DNA of 64,000 nt from Alphaproteobacteria bacterium (GTDB taxonomy: Bacteria > Pseudomonadota > Alphaproteobacteria > Reyranellales > Reyranellaceae), in the NCBI GenBank assembly GCA_019635875.1, contig JAHBYP010000011.1:62001-126000 (forward strand), given 5' to 3'. How positions within the stretch are numbered: position 1 is the stretch's first letter; every line of letters starts with the position of its first letter. Below, in pieces: positions 51,908-60,901 of the stretch. Under the pieces are notes generated by a model. That model searched no databases. It was not told the origin of the DNA and saw nothing but the letters and a program-made list of their open reading frames with translations. A program made the translations under genes and the position numbers.

Positions 51908-53289
51908 TGGTATTTGATAATCGGCAGGTATGCGCGGTTCCTAGGCCGCGTCTCAGTGCCGCCAGAGGATTGTGTGGCAACCGAAGCATTGTTGGCCTGG
52001 TTGATGGCATTGCCACCCACACCGCCAGCGAGAACGGCTGCTTGATAGTCGACAAGGTGTGAATGCGCCTTGTTGTCGTCCGCCTGGTAGGATGCGATCG
52101 CGCGGCCGCTGGCGGCCTTACCCCGCACAAAGACATCGCGATCGTCCGGCAACTTGAACGTCGTCGAGCCGTCACCCAGACCAAACAGCGATCGCATGTA
52201 GGTATGCGAGCCGCTCTGGCCGCCCGACGTGTTGACGGCGGTTCCCGCGGCCGCGTTCGCCTCCGTCGTCGCCAGCCGGAACGTATCGGCATTGATGAAA
52301 ATCACGAAGAAGTCGTCCGTCGTGTTCAGCCCGGTCGGCAGCGCCCCGGTCGTCGACAGCCGCAGTCGCTCGCCGCCGGTGAAGCCGTGCCCCACCTTGG
52401 TGACCACTCCGGGCGAAGCGATCGTGACCGCGAACGTCTGGCCGGTGTAACCCGATGTCGTCACCAGCACGGCGAAGAGGGCTGCATATGTCGTGCGGCT
52501 GATCAGCGATCCGTCACGCACCAGGTAGCCGGCCGGCGGCGTCTCTGTCGGCCACCACAGTGGCGTGCCGACCGGCATCGCCGCCAGCGCTGCGGCGGCC
52601 GCCGCCACCGACGCGATACTCTCCGCCTGCTGCTTCGGCACTGCCTCCAGCGGGTTGCTGGCATTGCCCGGCAGCGTTTGCGCCCCTGTGAAGCTGTTGG
52701 CGCCCAGGCCGGGCACGACCAGGGCGGCACGCGCCAGCGCCAGCGAGGCCGCGGTGACCACCGGCTGCATCGCCGAAGATACCGCCTGGGCGGCCAGGCC
52801 CGTGAACAGTGTCGGCGAGCCCGTCGGGCCGAAGCCGAGGAAGGTATTGGCGCGCGCCGCGTCGGTTGCTTCCAGCTCGCCGATCGCCGATTGCGAGGGC
52901 GACAGCTTCAACGCGCGCGCCAGCTGCTCGCGCAGCTGCTGCACCTGCATCACCATCAGGTCGATGCCCCGCTCCAGCACCTCGGGGAAGAAGCCGCCCT
53001 GGTTCTTGAGGTCGATCGCCTGGGTGTAGGGCACGCTGCGCAAGATGGTGAGCTTGGTGCCGCCGGCGATCGCCGGGCCGTAGGTCACCGTGCCGCCGGG
53101 GCTGGAATCCTGGTCGGCGTTCAGGCTCACGCCGTAGTCGCCGGGCTCCAGCGTGGTCTCGTCGCCGCCGGCGTCGGTGTAGGTGACGACGAGGTGTTCG
53201 GGATCGAAGACCTTGAACGAGAACGGCCACGACGTCGTGACGCCGTTGCCATTGCCGATGATCTTGTTCGTGCTGCTCGAGACGGTCAT
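51904..53289 (-). CDS. T7-like phage tail fibre protein with collar domain
   Basis: A 461-residue protein. The N-terminus matches the T7 gp17 attachment domain (TVSSSTNKIIGNGNGVTTSW, PFSFKVFDPEHLVVTYTD, LRSVPYTQAIDLKNQGGFFP). A helical shaft part follows, then a phage tail collar-type region (TPLWWPTETPPAGYLVRDGS, FKLPDDRDVFVRG) and RPRNRAYLPIIKYQ at the end. It would attach to the tail and bind the host surface. It is preceded by a tandem phage-promoter-like motif and starts the last block of late genes. Confidence 0.9.
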   Translation of the reverse strand: MTVSSSTNKIIGNGNGVTTSWPFSFKVFDPEHLVVTYTDAGGDETTLEPGDYGVSLNADQDSSPGGTVTYGPAIAGGTKLTILRSVPYTQAIDLKNQGGFFPEVLERGIDLMVMQVQQLREQLARALKLSPSQSAIGELEATDAARANTFLGFGPTGSPTLFTGLAAQAVSSAMQPVVTAASLALARAALVVPGLGANSFTGAQTLPGNASNPLEAVPKQQAESIASVAAAAAALAAMPVGTPLWWPTETPPAGYLVRDGSLISRTTYAALFAVLVTTSGYTGQTFAVTIASPGVVTKVGHGFTGGERLRLSTTGALPTGLNTTDDFFVIFINADTFRLATTEANAAAGTAVNTSGGQSGSHTYMRSLFGLGDGSTTFKLPDDRDVFVRGKAASGRAIASYQADDNKAHSHLVDYQAAVLAGGVGGNAINQANNASVATQSSGGTETRPRNRAYLPIIKYQ

Positions 53290-53334
53290 GGGTATCTCCG
53301 TCCCGGCAAGATAGAGACGGCGCCGCGCCGACGC

Positions 53335-53358
53335 GATTTCAACCTCTAGCGGTGCTCG
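53335..53358 (-). promoter_or_regulatory. Phage-promoter-like motif, diverged copy upstream of tail fibre
   Basis: Minus strand reads CGAGCACCGCTAGAGGTTGA followed by AATC. It aligns with 22657-22679 allowing one inserted base and lies 56 bases from the strong copy, the same spacing as at the toxin locus. Probably a decayed duplicate. Confidence 0.35.
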
Positions 53359-53390
53359 ACAGGGGCAAGTGATGCTACGCGCACAGGCGT

Positions 53391-53413
53391 TATTTCCACC
53401 CCTACGCGTGTCG
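53391..53413 (-). promoter_or_regulatory. Phage-promoter-like motif upstream of tail fibre
   Basis: Minus strand CGACACGCGTAGGGGTGGAA followed by ATA, identical over 23 bases to 22713-22735. It lies 102 bases upstream of the tail fibre ATG. Similarity to CGACTCACTATAGGG of T7 supports a phage RNA polymerase promoter; no polymerase gene is in the window. Confidence 0.55.
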
Positions 53414-53680
53414 AGGCGGCCACTTGCGGGCTAGGCGGGCTTCCACTGCGCCCCGGAACAGGAAGCAGGACCCGACGAACGCGACTCGCAAATCCTCCAC
53501 TTATTTGTTAGCTTGCCTGATTAACTTTATGATATATATAGTAAACTTTTGTGCTTCAAAGTGGACCTTCCTGGTATTGACCGAGTTGCGTGGTGAACGC
53601 AATAAGACGATCAACTGACCCATTGAGGATTCACCGCGCCGGTCGCGCGGACATCCGGCCGGCTACGGTGTGACGCCAAC
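53414..53680 (+). other. AT-rich intergenic region before the serralysin gene
   Basis: 267 bases without a convincing gene. Bases 53500-53620 are markedly AT-rich for this genome (TTATGATATATATAGTAAAC), which could be a promoter for the serralysin gene or a mark of acquired DNA. A short frame across it (64 codons) has no family resemblance and is not called. Confidence 0.5.
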
Positions 53681-55705
53681 GTGCTGTGTTCCTGCCTGAT
53701 CTGCCGCTCCATACAGGATGCCAGCACCGGGTTGCTGGACCCCGCCTCTATCCCGCCACCCTACGACGCGGCCGTCGGCACGACACTGGGCGGCACGCCG
53801 ACCTCGCCGGCCAACGGCGTGCTGAGCAGCTACAAGTGGTCGGGTCCGGTCACCTACAGCTTCCCCACCCTGGCCAGCAACTATGAAGCCGGTTATGGCG
53901 AGGTCAGCAGCGGCTTTGCCGCCATCTCGAACGCGCAGCGCCAGGCCGTGCGCTACATCCTTGAGGGCACCAGCTCGCAGGCCGGCGGGCCGGTGTTCCG
54001 CTATGGCTCCTTCGAATCGGTCATCGCGGTGTCGATCAGCGAGGTCGCGAACCCGTCAAACGGCGCGCTGAACACCGCCGACATCCGGGTGGCGCAGTCG
54101 TCCTGGGCCAATCCCACGGCCTACGCCTACTACCCGGCGCCCGGCGCGGGCGGCTATGCCGGCGACATCTGGTTCGGCAACGCCTACGACTACCGCAGCC
54201 CCGTGGTCGGCACCTATGTGTGGTCGACCCACATCCATGAGCTCGGTCACGCGATGGGCCTGAGCCACGGCCACGAGGCTTCGCCCTATGGCGCGCTTCC
54301 CGCCGACCGCGACGGCCTCGAGTTCTCGGTCATGACCTACCGCAGCTATGTCGGCGGTCCCGCGGACTATTATCGGGTCGAGACCTATGGCGGCCCGCAG
54401 ACGCTGATGATGTATGACATCGCCGCTCTGCAGTACCTCTACGGCGCCGATTTCACGACCAACGCCACGGACACGGTCTATCGCTGGAACCCCCTGACCG
54501 GCGAGATGAGCGTCAACGGCGTCGGCCAGGGCGCGCCGGGCGGCGGCATCGGCGGCGCCGCCAACCGCGTGCTGATGACCATCTGGGACGGCGGCGGCGT
54601 CGACACCTATGACCTGTCCAACTATGCCGGCGGCGTCTCGGTCGACCTGCGGCCCGGGCAATGGTCGATCACCTCGCAGGCACAGCGCTCCGATCTCGAT
54701 GTGCTCAATCCCGGCCAGCACTATGCCGCCGGCAACGTCTACAACGCCCTGCTCTACAACGGCGACGCACGCTCCTACATCGAGAACGCGATCGGCGGCG
54801 CCGGCGCCGACACGATTGTCGGCAACGACATCGCCAACACCCTGCTTGGCGGCGGCGGCGCGGATCAGCTGTTCGGCGGCCTCGGCAACGACCGGCTCGA
54901 GGGCGAGGGCGGCAACGACACGTTGTTCGGCGGTCTGGGCGACGACATCCTGGTCGGCGGCCCGGGCAACGACTTCATCGATGGCGGCGAAGGTTTCGAC
55001 GTCGCTGTCTACAGCGGGCTGCGCGCCCAGTACGCCATCACGAGCCTCTCGGACGGCTCCCGCCAGGTTCTCGACCTGCGGGCGGGTGCACCGGATGGCC
55101 TCGATATCCTCCTGAACGTCGAGTTCCTGCAGTTTGCGGATGGAACAATGGGTCTGTTCCAGACCATCGAGGCGAACGGCGCGACGCACCTGGTCGAGGC
55201 CGCCGGTCGCTACTTCCTGCACGACAGCGGCGGCAACGGCCCGTCGCTGAAGTTCGGCGGCGCCGACTTCGTCGTCGGCCAGTTCGGCGTGCCGTGGATG
55301 CCGATCGCCGCCGAGGCCGTGGCCGGCGGCGGCTACAGGGTCGCCTGGAAGGTCACCGGCGCCGACCAGTACACCGTGTGGAACGTCGCCAGCGACGGCA
55401 ACTACGTCGCCTCGGCGATCCCCGTCGTCGGCGCCACCGACTTCAGCCTGCAATCCTACGAGACCGCGTTCCAGCAGGACCTCAACGGCGACGGCCAGAT
55501 CGGCATCGCTTCGGCGGCGCCACTGGCAGGTGCGGCCGATGGCCTGGACAAGCTTCTCAATGCCGATGCCGCAACACACGGGCTCGACGCCGATGCCCTG
55601 GTCGGGGCGGTCACGCACGTCGATCTGGCGACTGCGCTGGACTTGATCTACCCGGATCATCTGTCGATCGTCGTCCCCGACGATCAGGGCTCGCATTTCA
55701 TCTGA
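53681..55705 (+). CDS. Serralysin-type metalloprotease (M10B) with RTX repeats
   Basis: A 674-residue secreted protease. SYKWSGPVTYSFP near residue 50 is the usual start of the catalytic domain. The zinc site HIHELGHAMGLSH (first His at residue 186) and the Met-turn SVMTYRSY are intact. At about residues 365-445 come calcium-binding RTX nonapeptides (GGAGADTIVGN, GGLGNDRLEG, GGPGNDFIDGG). A W-rich C-terminal repeat follows (WKVTGADQYTVWNVASDGNY) and then a tail with LNADAATHG, suiting type I secretion; no transporter gene is in the window. Starts at GTG because no other start exists before an upstream stop. Lies inside the phage late region but on the opposite strand. Confidence 0.88.
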   Translation: MLCSCLICRSIQDASTGLLDPASIPPPYDAAVGTTLGGTPTSPANGVLSSYKWSGPVTYSFPTLASNYEAGYGEVSSGFAAISNAQRQAVRYILEGTSSQAGGPVFRYGSFESVIAVSISEVANPSNGALNTADIRVAQSSWANPTAYAYYPAPGAGGYAGDIWFGNAYDYRSPVVGTYVWSTHIHELGHAMGLSHGHEASPYGALPADRDGLEFSVMTYRSYVGGPADYYRVETYGGPQTLMMYDIAALQYLYGADFTTNATDTVYRWNPLTGEMSVNGVGQGAPGGGIGGAANRVLMTIWDGGGVDTYDLSNYAGGVSVDLRPGQWSITSQAQRSDLDVLNPGQHYAAGNVYNALLYNGDARSYIENAIGGAGADTIVGNDIANTLLGGGGADQLFGGLGNDRLEGEGGNDTLFGGLGDDILVGGPGNDFIDGGEGFDVAVYSGLRAQYAITSLSDGSRQVLDLRAGAPDGLDILLNVEFLQFADGTMGLFQTIEANGATHLVEAAGRYFLHDSGGNGPSLKFGGADFVVGQFGVPWMPIAAEAVAGGGYRVAWKVTGADQYTVWNVASDGNYVASAIPVVGATDFSLQSYETAFQQDLNGDGQIGIASAAPLAGAADGLDKLLNADAATHGLDADALVGAVTHVDLATALDLIYPDHLSIVVPDDQGSHFI

Positions 55706-55778
55706 GAGCGTCGCCGCTGGCCACCAGCGGGTCGGCGCATCGGGCGCCGCAGGGCGGCAACGGAGCATCGACATCGAC

Positions 55779-57221
55779 ATGCCGGGTTGGTTCGCCGGAT
55801 TGTGGCCATGGCGCGACAGGCCCGACCCGGCCATCGACCCCCATGCCCCGCTGGCCGCCGAGCGCGCGGCGGCGCGGCGCGGCGATGTCGCGGCCGCCCT
55901 GCCCGGCTACGTCGCCCTGTTGCGCCACTACGCCGGCACGGGCGACACCTCGCCGTCGGGCCGGCCGAGGCCGACGGCCCTGCTGCTCGAGCAGATCGGG
56001 CACGACGAGTCGGCGGCCGACGGCCTGCCGATCGAGGCCGCCACCATGCTGGCGGAAGACCTGGTCAACATCGATTGCGACTTCGCCAGCGCCATGACCG
56101 TGCTGCGCCACAAGGTGGTGCTGCAGGCGCAATGGCAGCGGCGCCACGGCGCCAGCGCGGACCTGCTGCTGGGCGAGGAATGGACCCGCAACATCGGCCA
56201 TATCGGTCTCATCCAGTATCCGGTCAAGCTGAAGCGGCTGGGCCTCGCGGCGTGGGATCGCATCGTCGTGGTGGCGCGCGCCGGGGCGGTGGCCAACGCC
56301 GCCCTGCTGCGGCAATACGCCGGCGAGATCGCGATCGAGACCGACCCCGATCGCGTGGCCGGCCTGGCGCCGATGGTCTGCGGCACCGGCCTGCGCAACT
56401 TCGACCTGCTGTCGTGGCCCGGCCAGGACACCATCTTCGCCCGCGAGGCCTGCAACGTCATCGAGGGGCTGTGGCGGATGCGTCACGGCGAGAGGCCGCT
56501 GCTCGGCCTCGACGAGGCGCAGATCGCGGCAGGTCGCGCCGGGGCGCGCGCCATCGGCCTGCCAGAGGACGCGTCCTTCGTCTGCCTGCACGTGCGCGAG
56601 AGCGGCTATCACGGCGACGTCGAGCATCGGCAGCGCGCCTTCGGCATCGCCGACTACCTGCCGGCGATCCACGCCGTCACGGCGCGCGGCGACTGGATCG
56701 TGCGCCTGGGCGATCCGTCGATGACGCCGCTGCCGCCGATGGACCGTGTCATCGACTACGCGCTCAGCCCGGCGCGCGCGGCGGCGCTCGACGTCTGGCT
56801 GGCGGCGCGCTGCCGCTTCTACATCGGCACCAATTCCGGCCCGATGTTCATGCCGCATCTGTTCGGCAGGCCGGCGCTGATCACCAACTACGCCTTCCTG
56901 TTCGGCGCGCCGCCGCTGGGGCCGAGCTCGCGCTTTCTGCCGCGGCCGCTGAAGCGGCGTGGACGGACGTTGCGCTTCGCCGCGGCGATGGCCGACGAGG
57001 CCATGAAATCCACCCACAACGAGCGCGCCTTCGGCCTGCGCGGCTTCTCCTCGATCGGCAACACACCGCAGGAGATCCTGCAGGCCACGATGGAGATGTA
57101 CGCGCCGGGCCCCGCCGACGCGCTGCAACGCCGCTTCGCCGACCTCGCGCCGGCCGCGCACCGCGCCGGCAACGCCCTGGTCGGCGCCCGGTTCATCGCC
57201 GACCACATGGCGCTCCTGTAG
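55779..57221 (+). CDS. TIGR04372-family glycosyltransferase
   Basis: A 480-residue cytosolic protein. Residues ~160-440 contain WDRIVVVARAGAVANAALLR, FVCLHVRESGYHGDVEHRQR, AVTARGDWIVRLGDPSMTPL and CRFYIGTNSGPMFMPHLFGR, the blocks of the TIGR04372 group found in polysaccharide and surface-glycan clusters. The N-terminal ~130 residues look like TPR-type helices. It follows the serralysin gene on the same strand, opposite to the phage genes, and could be a lysogenic conversion (moron) gene altering the surface. Specificity is unknown. Confidence 0.8.
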   Translation: MPGWFAGLWPWRDRPDPAIDPHAPLAAERAAARRGDVAAALPGYVALLRHYAGTGDTSPSGRPRPTALLLEQIGHDESAADGLPIEAATMLAEDLVNIDCDFASAMTVLRHKVVLQAQWQRRHGASADLLLGEEWTRNIGHIGLIQYPVKLKRLGLAAWDRIVVVARAGAVANAALLRQYAGEIAIETDPDRVAGLAPMVCGTGLRNFDLLSWPGQDTIFAREACNVIEGLWRMRHGERPLLGLDEAQIAAGRAGARAIGLPEDASFVCLHVRESGYHGDVEHRQRAFGIADYLPAIHAVTARGDWIVRLGDPSMTPLPPMDRVIDYALSPARAAALDVWLAARCRFYIGTNSGPMFMPHLFGRPALITNYAFLFGAPPLGPSSRFLPRPLKRRGRTLRFAAAMADEAMKSTHNERAFGLRGFSSIGNTPQEILQATMEMYAPGPADALQRRFADLAPAAHRAGNALVGARFIADHMALL

Positions 57222-57470
57222 CGGGTTCCGCGGCAGCGCTCATGAGAGGTCGCATTGCTTGAACGCCATCCATTCAGTCATCGACCAGCGGCAAGTTCTC
57301 CTGCCGATGGAAGATGAACTTCCCCCAATTTGGAAACGGCTCCGGAAAGCCCAGGCGATGGACCGCGTGGGTCACAGGATGCGTCACCGGAGGCCCGCGA
57401 CACCCCGCAACTTTGCGGCGAACGGGCTCACACCAGCGGGGCGTCTGGTTGGACCCGTACCGCAGCGAAC

Positions 57471-58226
57471 TCAGACGCCGGTCGAACGCGGCTTCGATCG
57501 CTCAGGATGAAACACCGTGTCGAATGGGACACGGTCGGTGTCCTGCATTGGGGCCGGCTCGCTGTGGACGTCGATGGCGTCGCCCAATTCACCCGAGCCG
57601 AGCAGGTTCAATGACAGGATCTGGGCCAGCCGCCATTGCGCGCGTTGGTCATTCCAATTCACGAAGCTCGACTCCTCCGCTCGACCAAGCCTGATCGCTC
57701 TGGCGTGCGCGGCATCGAAATCCGTCGACCGGAACGTGTGCACCTGGTCGTCGAACATGTCGTCAACCGGCGCGTCGATCATGCGGACCATGCGGAGCTT
57801 GGCGCTGTACCAGCACGAGCTATCGTCGATCGCGCCGTCGTTCCGGAGGGTCACCAATCGCCGCCGAATCGGCAGCGAGGTTTCCGGCCGGAAGGTCGTG
57901 CCAAAAGAGCTTCCCTTCCCGTCGATCCACTCGGAATAAACTTCAGCACCGTCAGGGTTCTGGTTTCGCAGCACGTCGAGCGTCAAGACCTCGACCAGTC
58001 GCCATTCGACGAGTTGGGTGCCGGTCTCCCGTCGTCCCAGGTCTCGTTCCAAGGCCCGCCCGATCTCAAGGACCAGCGACAGTTCTGGGAAGAAGGGTGC
58101 GTAGAACAGGACGATATGATCGACCAGCGCCTCGCAGCCACGCGAATGGACCATCCTGGCCATCCGCAGGCGAGTGCTGGCCCATCTCATGTCGACGGCA
58201 TCGCCCGGCTGGTCCGTCTTACTCAT
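57471..58226 (-). CDS. Putative immunity protein with two tandem DUF4288-like domains
   Basis: A 251-residue protein, 69 bases downstream of the prophage toxin gene. Two repeats of about 110 residues are visible: RWASTRLRMARMVHSRG ... EIGRALERDL ... TFRPETSLPIRRRL and WYSAKLRMVRMIDAPVD ... FDAAHARAIRLGRAEE ... LGSGELGDAIDVHSEP ... VFHPERSKPR. The same pattern ends the 445-residue protein at 18762-20099. DUF4288 proteins are often neighbours of toxins. I chose ATG 58226 (MSKTDQPGDAVD); a TTG at 58253 is also in frame. Immunity is inferred from position. Confidence 0.65.
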   Translation of the reverse strand: MSKTDQPGDAVDMRWASTRLRMARMVHSRGCEALVDHIVLFYAPFFPELSLVLEIGRALERDLGRRETGTQLVEWRLVEVLTLDVLRNQNPDGAEVYSEWIDGKGSSFGTTFRPETSLPIRRRLVTLRNDGAIDDSSCWYSAKLRMVRMIDAPVDDMFDDQVHTFRSTDFDAAHARAIRLGRAEESSFVNWNDQRAQWRLAQILSLNLLGSGELGDAIDVHSEPAPMQDTDRVPFDTVFHPERSKPRSTGV

Positions 58227-58295
58227 GCCAGTGTCCCCCGACCAACGGTCCAATATCCGTCCGCCCCGCCGATGTCATCCGATCAATGGCATGGG

Positions 58296-60398
58296 TCATT
58301 TGTCGAACCTTTCTTGCATGAGCAACTTTCGCATCCTTCGCCCTTCCGTGGGATGATCAAGCGCGTGTCGTACAGAGCGCCCTTTTGCGCGAAGCCCCGT
58401 ATCGACTTCTGCACGTATCGAGCCCTTTTTGAACTTCGAGATGAAGTCCTCCAGATCCATATCCAGATTGTCGATGGCCTGGCGTGCCCTCTGGCTCTCG
58501 GCTTTCCAGTCATATTTCTTGGCAAGCTCACTGTATTTCTCTTCCGCCAGCCCTTCGGCTTCGGCCCTTGCCACTGCTTCCTTGTCTTTCCGCGCCTTTT
58601 CTTCCGGATCTTCGGGCGGAAGTTCGGGCGGCAACAGGTCCTCGGCCACGCCGTTCGCCCTCAGTATCTCCCGATCTCTTTGGCGCGCCCGCACTTTCTC
58701 CTGCCACTTCTTCTCCTCCGGCGTCATCGCCACGGCGTGCGGGAAGAACTGCCTCAGCGGCGGATCGGGGTACCGTTCCTCCAGCGTGCGGTCGCGGAAT
58801 CCCTGCCAGTTCAGGTTCGCGTCGAACAATTCCCAGGCGCCTGGCGTCCTGGGATCGATCGCGCGAACGATATGCTCGCCGGTGCTTGGATTGACGAAGA
58901 CCTGCCGGCCCTGCGCGTCGATGGGTGCGGCATCCGTCGGCACGAAGCCGAGCCGCGCGGCCTCGGCGATCTCGTTCTTCTGCGCAATCCGCGGCGGGAA
59001 GCGTTGCCCGGAGAAGGCATAGCCCCAGTCAGCCATCGCTGCCCTGAGGTCGGCTTCCCACTCCCGGAGCTCGGCATGTTCCCTGGCGGTGGCCTCCAAA
59101 GCCCTGTTTGCCGCCTGCAACGCCTGCACAGCGACGCTCATCGCGGCCGCATTGCTCGAAGGGATGGCCTGGAGCGCGGCGCGGGCGTTGGCGGCGCGAG
59201 TCATGGCGGCGGCGAGCTCACGTTGGGCGGCGATTGTGGCGCGTTCAGCAATCACTGTGAGCGCACGCAACTCTGCCAGAGTGCCGGCGCTTGGTGCGGT
59301 CGCGCGATTCGCCTGAACGCGATGGATACCCGGCCGATCGCCTGGAGGCGGAAGAGACGGAACGAAGCTCAGCGGCGTGCTTTCGATTGTACTTCGCCGA
59401 TTCCATTCGAGCGTCTGCGTTGAGCGCGGCTCGGTCGGAACATGCCGCGCGACCGTATCGGCGATGTCGGCGTCGTCGGGACGCTTGCCGGCGATGCGGT
59501 GCTTTGTATCGATCTCTTCGACCAGTTCGGCGCGGGCGTTCGTAGCCTCGTCAGCCCCGCTTGCCGGCAGCATCTTCTCTGCGATTCGCAGGCCGCGCTT
59601 GATGGCGTAGAGCTGATCTTCAGTTGCGGGGTCATTGCGCCTGATGCCGGCCTGCCAGTCGTGGAAGCGTTGCCATTGCGGCAGTGGCAGGCGCGCGACA
59701 GCAGGAACAAGGTCGCGGCGCGCGAAGATGTGCGGCGCCTCGGTCATCTCGGTCGCCAGTTCGACGACCAACGCCGGGTTCGGTGCCGGCTCGGAGCCGC
59801 GTGCGTTGTGGCCGAGACGGGTTTCGATCGCCTGGCGGTGGTCGGCATCGAGCTTCACCCAGTCGCGCACCGGGATCTGCGAGGTGTCGGTCAGCCCGTC
59901 TTTCAGCACACGCGCCAGCACCTGCTCGGCCAGGGTCCGGGCGCGGGCCTCGTCGGCCGCGGCGGCGCTGTGCAGGGTGCGGATGGTGGCGGCGCGTGTC
60001 GCCGGATCGGCGATCGCTTCGGCCTGTCGCAGGCGCCACTGCGGCACCGACGGCTCGTTCTCCGGTGGCGTGGCGTTCAGGATATCCATGCTGGCCTGGC
60101 GGGCGTGCTCGCGCGTTTGCGCTTCGGCGAGCAGCGCGTCGAGGGCGGCTCGGTCTGATGCCTCGATGTGCTGTTCGTAGCGCGTGTGCAGGGAGCGCGC
60201 GCGTTCGGGGTCGCGCTCGACCGCCGCCTCGATCGCCGACACCAGCGTGCGGCTGGTCTGCCGGCGCAGCGTTGCCTCGGTCAGCGCGGAGTCCCAGTGG
60301 TGACGTTCGGCCTGTTCGTTGACCTCCGCGCGCGTCGTGCCCAGGGCGCGGCGCAGCAGGGCGTCGTCGCTCCAGTGCAGACGGGCGTCGGCCTGCAT
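58296..60398 (-). CDS. Toxin-bearing C-terminal part of the podoviral ejection-type trunk protein, prophage copy
   Basis: A 700-codon open frame from ATG 60398, corresponding to residue 169 onward of the intact copy at 20270-22555. About residues 1-320 match that trunk closely (for example LPLPQWQRFHDWQAGIRRND). The rest is new: helical spacer (AIPSSNAAAMSVAVQALQAA), DPRTPGAWELFDANLNWQG as a pre-toxin-like block, a charged helix, and FISKFKKGSIRAEVDTGLRA ... MRKLLMQERFDK at the end, which resembles C-termini of LXG/WXG-linked toxins with K-G-S-I-R and R-K-L-L. It lacks the hydrophobic LLQLLWLL segment of the other two copies. Precedes the DUF4288-type immunity gene. Confidence 0.75.
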   Translation of the reverse strand: MQADARLHWSDDALLRRALGTTRAEVNEQAERHHWDSALTEATLRRQTSRTLVSAIEAAVERDPERARSLHTRYEQHIEASDRAALDALLAEAQTREHARQASMDILNATPPENEPSVPQWRLRQAEAIADPATRAATIRTLHSAAAADEARARTLAEQVLARVLKDGLTDTSQIPVRDWVKLDADHRQAIETRLGHNARGSEPAPNPALVVELATEMTEAPHIFARRDLVPAVARLPLPQWQRFHDWQAGIRRNDPATEDQLYAIKRGLRIAEKMLPASGADEATNARAELVEEIDTKHRIAGKRPDDADIADTVARHVPTEPRSTQTLEWNRRSTIESTPLSFVPSLPPPGDRPGIHRVQANRATAPSAGTLAELRALTVIAERATIAAQRELAAAMTRAANARAALQAIPSSNAAAMSVAVQALQAANRALEATAREHAELREWEADLRAAMADWGYAFSGQRFPPRIAQKNEIAEAARLGFVPTDAAPIDAQGRQVFVNPSTGEHIVRAIDPRTPGAWELFDANLNWQGFRDRTLEERYPDPPLRQFFPHAVAMTPEEKKWQEKVRARQRDREILRANGVAEDLLPPELPPEDPEEKARKDKEAVARAEAEGLAEEKYSELAKKYDWKAESQRARQAIDNLDMDLEDFISKFKKGSIRAEVDTGLRAKGRSVRHALDHPTEGRRMRKLLMQERFDK

Positions 60399-60901
60399 CT
60401 GCGCGATGCGCCGTTCGCCGGCGTGGTCGTATCAGCGCAACCGCTCGGCGGCGCTGTGGCGCTCGATCTGGGTGCTGAAGCTCGCCAGCCGGCGCTCGCT
60501 GAGGTCCTGCAGCATCTGGCGCTGGTCGTCGTCGGCCATGGTCACCATCTCGCGGGCCAGCGCCTCGCGATAGGCGTCGATGACCGTCGGCGCCTTCGTC
60601 AGCGCTTCCTGGCTCTGCAGGTTGAGGTAGCCGCTGGTCGGATCGACAGAAGTGCCTGCTCGGTCTCACCCAGGCGTACGTCGGCGCCCTTGACGATGGC
60701 TTCGTTGTCGCCGGCGAGGTGCTCGGACAGCACTGTCGCCACGCCAGCGGCGCCTTCCGCGGCCTGCAGGCCAAACTGAAGCATCGGCGAGGGGCCGAAC
60801 TGGCCGGCGCTGGCGTCGATGGCGAGGTAGCCGCCGCCGGGCACGCCCCGTGTGCTCACGCCAGGCGGCCGGTACGGCGGGATCCGGATCCGGCCGGCCA
60901 T
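60399..60901 (-). pseudogene. N-terminal trunk of the prophage copy, broken by a frameshift and a nonsense codon
   Basis: From ATG 60901 the product matches residues 1-85 of the intact copy, MAGRIRIPPYRPPG to LGETEQALL. A one-base deletion near 60643-60652 then shifts the frame. Further on, in the original frame, codon TGG (W of RIRWYDE) is TGA at 60432-60434. The gene at 58296-60398 must therefore use an internal start. The ATG at 60901 overlaps the gp14-like stop (TGATG), as in an intact phage operon. Confidence 0.85.

Noticed and set aside
22713-53413. The 23-base direct repeats as att sites of a 30-kb element
   Set aside because: The DNA between them is ordinary metabolism and transport genes, no integrase is present, and both copies have the same second motif at 56 bases and point at genes, which fits promoters better.
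53424-53618. 64-codon frame in the AT-rich gap before the serralysin gene
   Set aside because: No family resemblance, no ribosome site and composition unlike coding DNA.
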